Shown here: piece by piece, positions 56,516 through 64,000 of the stretch | How positions within the stretch are numbered: the first letter of the stretch is position 1 | How the letters are laid out: every line of letters starts with the position of its first letter | DNA from: Lamellibrachia satsuma | Lineage: Eukaryota > Annelida > Polychaeta > Sabellida > Siboglinidae | Direction: 5' to 3' | Length of the DNA stretch: 64,000 bases | Assembly: GCA_033239005.1 (NCBI GenBank) | Contig: BSQZ01000034.1 | Location: 3,913,501-3,977,500 of the forward strand | Position numbers and translations under genes: made by a program | The notes under the pieces: model-generated | The model's database searches: none | The model's input: only the letters and a program-made list of their open reading frames with translations | Told to the model about the DNA's origin: nothing

Positions 56516-58160
56516 TTAGTTAGCAAAGATTTTGCGGTGGCAATGTTCGCGCCATGTTTTCAATGCTAGTTTGAAATCAAACTCCTCCAACCTCCTTCCA
56601 AGTGCACTCGCATCAACTGGTCACAGTGCTCAATACTGAGCCTGCTTCGCAGTGATGTCAGAGTGAGATTCTGCACACTGAATGTACGTTCACAATCGCA
56701 CGAGTGGACCGGGTGAGTGACAGCTAGGTAGGTCAGCTTGATCAGATTTGGGAATTCCTCTGCATGGAACCTTGCCAGAATCTGCCAGAGGTCAGCTAAT
56801 TTGGCAATGGTATACTTGAGAGTGGTGACAGTTGTTTTGCACAACTGCCACTCCTCAAGCACCGCTTCAACACTGGCATGGATGTAGGGAGCGGACCGGT
56901 ACACCTCATCCTTATGTTGGTGTGTTTGCTCACTACCGTAGAACTGAGCAAGGCTCTGTATTTCTGCATTACCCCATGCCTGCAACTCTTGTGGTCCCAG
57001 GCAATGTACTGGCCGCATTCCCAGGACATAGAACTTGACCATTGCCTCAGTATCTGGAAACCTGTAACAGAACATAACACAATAACTATATAACACGAGT
57101 AAATTATAAATTACATACAACTGGGCAGGCTAAGTTCACACCAACATATGCATTTAAAAATAAGTTTTTAACAGCCAAAATTGTGTTATTCATTGCAAGC
57201 AATTATACAAATAGCAGGGCTGATAGCGATAACTGATGCAAATGTTTTTGCTGCATTGACGAGTAATTTAAAGAGTTCCCAAAAGCAAGCGTACTGTTGA
57301 AAATAGAGACTTACATTTTTCTTTTGCAATTCCTTTTTGCATGTATCACACTATCCAGGATGAAACAAGCAATCTATTCAATCCAGGATGAAACATCTAA
57401 TATATACTTATATGAATGAACTTGAAAATGGCCTTCCTAAACAAATTACCTACCTCTTCTTCAAGTTGGCAATCATTGTTCCGAGAAACGAATCCTTCAC
57501 CGTGTTGATGTGTGCAGCATTTTTGGTAACCTTGTGGTGGCCTTTGAAGGTAACGTCCTCCAGATCTGTCTTCAGTTGTGCTGTGAACGTGTTCTCAGGG
57601 GCATCTGTGGTCGGAGTTGGCTTCATCTTTTCTAGCTCAGCGAGACAAAGATCCACTTTCATCTAGAACAATAATGAAAACATGGGTTACCATAATTTTC
57701 CACACTTAACAGTCACTGCAATTTTTATATTCTCATTATGCCTAATTATAGTAATATGGTACTTGTGTTGTTACATTTGCTGGAACATTAACCCACGAAC
57801 TAAAATTATCTCAAATTATTTATATAATTTAATACCTATTGAATTTGTACACATTCTTATAATTTATCTATAAATATAAATTTTCACTGGTAGTATTAAA
57901 CATGTGGCCACTCTATATATGATAAAATAGCTAAACATATTATCAATTTATTAAATATATAATTCATATTATATATAACATTTATTTATAAATATATATA
58001 TTTATATATATTTAATTTTATAGATATATTTCACACGTGCGATGTCGACATCTTTCTCTTGAAAGAAGAGATTCAACTTCATGATCGGCTGAAGCCAGTC
58101 CATCATTCCATAAGCAATGTGGATGAACAGTGCCTGTCTTCTTCAAGCCAACTGCCTTTG
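56516..58160 (-). pseudogene. hAT-family transposase-like gene, C-terminal half in three exons
   Basis: Exons 58160-58035, 57662-57454 and 57061-56516. The introns (57663-58034, 57062-57453) have GT/AG ends, and the second joins perfectly (AAG AG|G TTT, NLKKRFPDTEA). The first exon reads ALFIHIAYGMMDWLQPIMKL then NLFFQEKDVDIAR. The second starts MKVDLCLAELEKM. The third has YTIAKLADLWQILARFHAEE, NLIKLTYLAVTHPVHSCDCE, RTFSVQNLTLTSLRSRLSIE and HCDQLMRVHLEG, the hAT C-terminal dimerisation block with its CERxFS signature. A 1-nt change near 56595 gives an early stop at 56566; the other frame continues RLEEFDFKLALKTWREHC to a TAA at 56516. The N-terminal half is missing; satellite DNA starts directly upstream. 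Confidence 0.8.
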
Positions 58161-58162
58161 CA

Positions 58163-60358
58163 TCGTTTTCTCTAGAGGTGAAGTAAGTGATCAAGGAGTC
58201 CAGTGTTTTCTTTAGAGGTGAAGTAAGTGATCAAGGAGTCCAGTGTTTTCTCTAGAGGTGAAGTAAGTGATCAAGGAGTCCAGTGTTCTCTCTAGAGGTG
58301 AAGTAAGTGATCAAGGAGTCCAGTGTTTTCTCTAGAGGCGAAGTAAGTGATCAAGGAGTCCAGTGTTTTCTCTAGAGGTGAAGTAAGTGATCAAGGAGTC
58401 CAGTGTTTTCTCTCGAGGTGAAGTAAGTGATCAAGGAGTCCAGTGTTTTCTCTAGAGGCGAAGTAAGTGATCAAGGAGTCCAGTGTTTTCTCTAGAGGTG
58501 AAGTAAGTGATCAAGGAGTCCAGTGTTTTCTCTAGAGGTGAAGTAAGTGATCAAGGAGTCCAGTGTTTTCTCTAGAGGTGAAGTAAGTGATCAAGGAGTC
58601 CAGTGTTTTCTCTCGAGGTGAAGTAAGTGATCAAGGAGTCCAGTGTTTTCTCTCGAGGTGAAGTAAGTGATCAAGGAGTCCAGTGTTTTCTCTAGAGGTG
58701 AAGTAAGTGATCAAGGAGTCCAGTGTTTTCTCTAGAGGTGAAGTAAGTGATCAAGGAGTCCAGTGTTTTCTCTCGAGGTGAAGTAAGTGATCAAGGAGTC
58801 CAGTGTTTTCTCTCGAGGTGAAGTAAGTGATCAAGGAGTCCAGTGTTTTCTCTAGAGGTGAAGTAAGTGATCAAGGAGTCCAGTGTTTTCTCTCGAGGTG
58901 AAGTAAGTGATCAAGGAGTCCAGTGTTTTCTCTCGAGGTGAAGTAACTGATCAAGGAGTCCAGTGTTTTCTCTCGAGGTGAAGTAAGTGATCAAGGAGTC
59001 CAGTGTTTTCTCTCGAGGTGAAGTAAGTGATCAAGGAGTCCAGTGTTTTCTCTCGAGGTGAAGTAAGTGATCAAGGAGTCCAGTGTTTTCTCTCGAGGTG
59101 AAGTAAGTGATCAAGGAGTCCAGTGTTTTCTCTAGAGGTGAAGTAAGTGATCAAGGAGTCCAGTGTTTTCTCTAGAGGTGAAGTAAGTGATCAAGGAGTC
59201 CAGTGTTTTCTCTCGAGGTGAAGTAAGTGATCAAGGAGTCCAGTGTTTTCTCTAGAGGTGAAGTAAGTGATCAAGGAGTCCAGTGTTTTCTCTCGAGGTG
59301 AAATAAGTGATCAAGGAGTCCAGTGTTTTCTCTAGAGGTGAAGTAAGTGATCAAGGAGTCCAGTGTTTTCTCTCGAGGTGAAGTAAGTGATCAAGGAGTC
59401 CAGTGTTTTCTCTCGAGGTGAAGTAAGTGATCAAGGAGTCCAGTGTTTTCTCTAGAGGTGAAGTAAGTGATCAAGGAGTCCAGTGTTTTCTCTAGAGGCG
59501 AAGTAAGTGATCAAGGAGTCCAGTGTTTTCTCTCGAGATGAAGTAAGTGATCAAGGAGTCCAGTGTTTTCTCTAGAGGTGAAGTAAGTGACCAAGGAGTC
59601 CAGTGTTTTCTCTCGAGGTGAAGTAAGTGATCAAGGAGTCCAGTGTTTTCTCTCGAGGTGAAGTAAGTGATCAAGGAGTCCAGTGTTTTCTCTAGAGGTG
59701 AAGTAAGTGATCAAGGAGTCCAGTGTTTTCTCTAGAGGTGAAGTAAGTGATCAAGGAGTCCAGTGTTTTCTCTCGAGGTGAAGTAAGTGATCAAGGAGTC
59801 CAGTGTTTTCTCTAGAGGTGAAGTAAGTGATCAAGGAGTCCAGTGTTTTCTCTAGAGGCGAAGTAAGTGATCAAGGAGTCCAGTGTTTTCTCTAGAGGCG
59901 AAGTAAGTGATCAAGGAGTCCAGTGTTTTCTCTAGAGATGAAGTAAATGATCAAGGAGTCCAGTGTTTTCTCTCGAGGTGAAGTAAGTGATCAAGGAGTC
60001 CAGTGTTTTCTCTCGAGGTGAAGTAAGTGATCAAAGAGTCCAGTGTTTTCTCTCGAGGTGAAGTAAGTGATCAAGGAGTCCAGTGTTTTCTCTCGAGGTG
60101 AAGTAAGTGATCAAGGAGTCCAGTGTTTTCTCTCGAGGTGAAGTAAGTGATCAAGGAGTCCAGTGTTTTCTCTAGAGATGAAGTAAGTGATCAAGGAGTC
60201 CAGTGTTTTCTCTCGAGGTGAAGTAAGTGATCAAGGAGTCCAGTGTTTTCTCTCGAGGTGAAGTAAGTGATCAAGGAGTCCAGTGTTTTCTCTCGAGGTG
60301 AAGTAAGTGATCAAGGAGTCCAGTGTTTTCTCTAGAGATGAAGTAAGTGATCAAGGAG
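58163..60358. repeat. 40-bp satellite array, about 55 copies
   Basis: Unit (plus strand) CTAGAGGTGAAGTAAGTGAT followed by CAAGGAGTCCAGTGTTTTCT. Units are nearly identical and differ mainly at one site, TCTAGAG versus TCTCGAG. Forty is not a multiple of three, so on the minus strand each frame recurs every 120 bp; the TCGAG form reads Leu-Glu while the TAGAG form puts a TAG stop in one frame. It separates the pogo-like and hAT-like coding blocks. Confidence 0.97.
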
Positions 60359-60359
60359 T

Positions 60360-60840
60360 TTGAAGTAATCATTAACCTCCTCTCGGCACATCCCCATGCC
60401 ACGCGCAGTTGAAATACCTTCAGCCTTGCGTATACTCAATTGTGGGTGGCGTCGCATGAACAACTTCATCCAATCACAGCATGCCATTTCACGTCCTTTG
60501 CTAAAACGATGTGCGATGTTATTGGTCTCAGCAAATGTGTAGGCTATACGAAGGATCACTCTTACGGTTGGTGGATAACCTACTTCCCCATGTTGCTGAA
60601 TGTTAGCTACGAGGCTTCGTTCATGTTCAGGACCCAAGCTACCCATATGAACAGGTCCCCCTTTCACAAGATTTTGGTGTGCAATCCGTCTTTGTAGTGT
60701 TCTGTAAGGTATACCAAATGTCTTTGCAACAGCCCACATATACACTCTTCCTGCTCTGACGTCTTCCGCAGCATGTGGTAAACTTTCCTCAGACCAGGTG
60801 ACACGGTTACTTTTTGTTGGAAGTTTCTGGGCATTTCTTG
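60360..60840 (-). pseudogene. pogo/Tigger-like transposase N-terminus (two DNA-binding HTH domains)
   Basis: ATG near 60836 gives MPRNFQQK. After a 1-nt change in an A-run (about 60812) the frame is SNRVTWSEESLPHAAEDVRA, then a psq-type HTH (VYMWAVAKTFGIPYRTLQRR), a linker (HMGSLGPEHERSLVANIQQH) and a CENP-B-type HTH (DWMKLFMRRHPQLSIRKAEG), ending CREEVNDYFKLL where the satellite begins. In pogo/Tigger transposases a DDE domain follows; here it is absent. The last codons (CTCCTTGATCACTTACTTC) are identical to part of the satellite unit. It lies on the same strand as the hAT-like exons beyond the array. Confidence 0.82.
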
Positions 60841-61242
60841 CAATTAACGAAACCCCAAATATTGTGGCATAAGCTTATATGTAAAACGGAGTAAAATTAA
60901 TATTTTCACAGAGAAAATTATTCGGATATATATTTTATACATTTTATACATAGCATGTCTAATATAACTTATTCAGACAAATGAAATATTTATAAGCTTA
61001 GATAGTATATTTTACATGTATATTTTTACACATTCAAATAAGCTATTACTATATTTTCCACCCTACATTACAGAGGCGCAGCCAAATGGGACCCACCCCA
61101 CCCATGGGCCGATCAAAAAAATAAACGTAACGTCCTTGATAAAATATGTGAGCCGACCAACAAAAAATGATCGTACGAGTCCCCACTGTATAAAATATGC
61201 TTAAAAAACGGCCCCCTTGAAAAAATCTTGACTGCGTCCCTG
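60841..61242. mobile_element. Candidate right terminus of the hAT element
   Basis: The reverse complement from 61242 starts CAGGGACGCAGTC, sharing CAGGG with the left end at 55376. GGGCCGATC and GAGCCGACC words near 61109-61160 resemble the left subterminal motif. No matching 8-bp target duplication is seen (left atacatat, right ctccatta), so the pairing is uncertain. Confidence 0.3.
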
Positions 61243-61411
61243 CTCCATTATCATAATTAAATAAGCTTACATGAAAATGTCAACAATAGACCCATTACAT
61301 GACGACGGGCAATGCACACTGGGATTGAATCAGGGTCCAGCTAGCCGGAAGCGATACACATACACGGACGCACAGCACGCAGCAGCGTTGTACTTATTGT
61401 CGACGATTATC

Positions 61412-61736
61412 ATGACGAAAACTAATTGTTGTGCACCGTATTGTCACGCAACCAGTAAACGGCATACGACTATGAAATTGTATACACTTCCTAAAGATGC
61501 GAAAGTGCATAAGCGTTCGGTTTCATTTATTCGTAACGGTAATTTGAAGGTGAACTCGAAAGGCACGAGTGTATGCCGTTTGCATTTTTTTGCGGCGGTC
61601 GCAACACATTAATCACCTCACCATATTTCCTTGGACACCGGAATGGGAAGCGGTTGTTGAAAAGTCACAAGACAAAGTCACGACCACAGCTACACCGGCA
61701 CCGCAAAGGCGAACTGTCCTAGGCTCCTCACATTAG
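61412..61736 (+). pseudogene. THAP-domain-like exon, frameshifted
   Basis: From 61412: MTKTNCCAPYCHATSKR, LYTLPKD, then after about 40 residues VCRLHF. This fits the THAP zinc finger C-x(2-4)-C-x(35-50)-C-x2-H, although the usual Trp is missing. A frame change in the seven-T run 61585-61591 leads to a stop at 61610; the +1 frame continues HINHLTIFPWTPEWEAVVEK, the segment that normally follows a THAP finger, to TAG at 61734-61736. THAP domains occur in P-element-like transposases and host genes derived from them. Confidence 0.65.
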
Positions 61737-61950
61737 ACAGACCGAAGTCTGCCAGCAAGACTGTGCGCGTTCGGCACACACTGAACTTGACAAATCAACA
61801 GAAACCCAACGTCGTCATGAACAGTGTAAGTGACTACTTATTCCTTACCAATGCTATGAATGGCATTGCATTCTTGTTAGTGTCATTGTCTATTGCTTTT
61901 CACTGCACCAGGGCAAAATACGCATACGTAATTCTATTGTTATACTACAC

Positions 61951-61992
61951 GCACACACACGTACGCACGCACGCACGCACGCACGCACGCAT
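61951..61992. repeat. (CA)n/(CGCA)n microsatellite
   Basis: Short CA run passing into CGCA. Confidence 0.93.
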
Positions 61993-62209
61993 ATGCACAA
62001 ACGCACACTGACATAGCGAATCATAGTGCTGCCATCCCTATATAATAGTTTGTCTAAATGTTGTGGTATTCACTACGTTTAATTTATGTTCGTAATCATA
62101 TTTTGCAGATGAGATCATACTATGAAGACACGTATGTTTTGATTTGATCACTTGCAAAATCTTCTGCAGCAAAACAAGGCCAGATTGTCCATAAATTACG
62201 TCACAGGGG

Positions 62210-62459
62210 CACTCAATGCTCTTCCGATCGGATGGATAATGGCTCCTTGGCGCTTTACCAAGCACACGACAATGGACATATAGGAATACCGCAATGGGAT
62301 GACATCCATGGACTCTGTCCAGTCAGCTACAAGCGGTTCCACAATGTCATTTAGGCTTCGTAAATGCTCTTGGAGAAATGTCATCGTAGTCTCGCGGTCG
62401 GGGTCGAAAACATATTTCGATAGCCCGTTGCTTTTCAGTTCCTGCATTCTGCAAAGAAA
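62210..62459 (-). CDS. Possible exon of an unrecognised protein
   Basis: After a pyrimidine-rich stretch ending TTTGCAG, the minus strand is open for about 75 codons: MQELKSNGLSKYVFDPDRET, TMTFLQEHLRSLNDIVEPLV, ADWTESMDVIPLRYSYMSIV and VCLVKRQGAIIHPIGR. The composition is protein-like with no low complexity and a good acceptor. I do not recognise the family; a transposon-derived exon is possible given the neighbours. No second exon identified. Confidence 0.35.
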
Positions 62460-62510
62460 AGAAAAACATGCTATAAATAACATGCAATAGACCATTGTCT
62501 GGCATATTGG

Positions 62511-62512
<2 letters not shown>

Positions 62513-62558
<46 letters not shown>
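62513..62558. repeat. (AT)n microsatellite
   Basis: Uninterrupted AT. Confidence 0.96.
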
Positions 62559-62560
<2 letters not shown>

Positions 62561-62692
62561 CACTGTATATAAGCATGATAGGCCACTATCGCATCCAACT
62601 ATAAATCTGCATCCGTTCAACTGATCTATTGCTACTGCCACCTTAAACTAAACGGCGAGTGGCATCTTCCTGACGCTGGCATCTTCCTGCGA

Positions 62693-62909
62693 CACACACA
62701 CACGCACACGCACACGCACACGCACACGCACACGCACACGCACACGCACACGCACACGCACACGCACACGCACACGCACACGCACACGCACACGCACACG
62801 CACACGCACACGCACACGCACACGCACACGCACACGCACACGCACACGCACACTCACACGCACACGCACACGCACACGCACACGCACACGCACACGCACA
62901 CGCACACGC

Positions 62910-62998
<89 letters not shown>
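62693..62998. repeat. (CACACG)n hexamer array followed by (CA)n
   Basis: About 37 hexamer units (one with CT in place of CG near 62852), then about 80 bp of pure CA. The Cys-Val and Arg-Val frames over it are artefacts. Confidence 0.97.
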
Positions 62999-62999
<1 letters not shown>

Positions 63000-63063
63000 T
63001 TTTTTAGTGGATTTTTGGGGTTGTTCTGTTAAGTTGGAATACTAAATCGGCTTAATACTGTTA

Positions 63064-64000
<937 letters not shown>

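Noticed and set aside
58163..60358. CRISPR array
   Set aside because: Units are contiguous 40-bp tandem copies with no unique spacers, in animal DNA; it is satellite DNA.
62632..62999. Cys-Val, Arg-Val and Cys-Ala repeat proteins over 300 bp
   Set aside because: Translation of (CACACG)n and (CA)n.

Overview
This window is intron-rich, AT-rich animal nuclear DNA. Spliced exons have matching phases, and there are TATA boxes, long (TA)n and (CA)n/(CG-CA)n microsatellites, many truncated non-LTR retrotransposons, a tRNA-derived SINE, and DNA transposons of piggyBac, hAT, pogo/Tigger, THAP-like and probably Mutator type. It suggests a marine invertebrate, but I cannot name the phylum from sequence alone. 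No virus genes, toxin genes or CRISPR were seen. Most open frames are microsatellites or shadows.

The main content is a cluster of small secreted proteins whose C-terminal half matches the globular domain of CTHRC1 (collagen triple helix repeat containing 1). Each gene has four exons on the minus strand: E1 (signal peptide, Cys-rich segment, short coiled coil), E2 (KQCSRR block), E3 (first half of the CTHRC1 fold, ending at a Tyr-Gly split codon) and E4 (VEGYCRG to the stop). Intron phases are 1, 0 and 1. No Gly-X-Y collagen repeat is present; a coiled coil sits where the collagen stalk would be. Locus B (2243-4156) and locus E (25978-29868) look intact. Locus F (39978-44331) is intact except that a GCAC microsatellite has replaced the end of E1. 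Locus A (E1 only, at the left edge) has a 1-nt frameshift. Loci C and D are a diverged, inactivated pair in inverted orientation. An orphan E2 lies at 11548-11624.

Layout: 1-4.5 kb, loci A and B. 4.5-12.7 kb, microsatellites, duplicated blocks, a Mutator-like relic, a LINE 3' end and the orphan exon. 12.7-23.8 kb, a TATA-box region expanded to (TA)n, then inverted pseudogenes C and D flanking a LINE fragment and a piggyBac transposase broken by a SINE. 26-30 kb, locus E. 31-39 kb, segmental duplications and LINE mosaics. 40-44.5 kb, locus F, carrying a LINE in one intron and a TTAA-flanked inverted-repeat element in another. 44.9-55.4 kb, long (TA)n tracts, an RTE-type LINE end and repeats. 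55.4-61.8 kb, a composite of hAT C-terminal exons, a 2.2-kb array of a 40-bp satellite, a pogo/Tigger DNA-binding domain and a THAP-like exon. 62-64 kb, microsatellites and a copy of the 37.6-kb block.

The CTHRC1-like genes appear to have multiplied by local duplication of blocks that carried their promoters, introns and transposons, followed by decay of some copies. Their proteins are probably secreted and oligomeric. Vertebrate CTHRC1 acts extracellularly in Wnt/planar polarity signalling, but a role here is inference only. All duplication boundaries were judged by eye.
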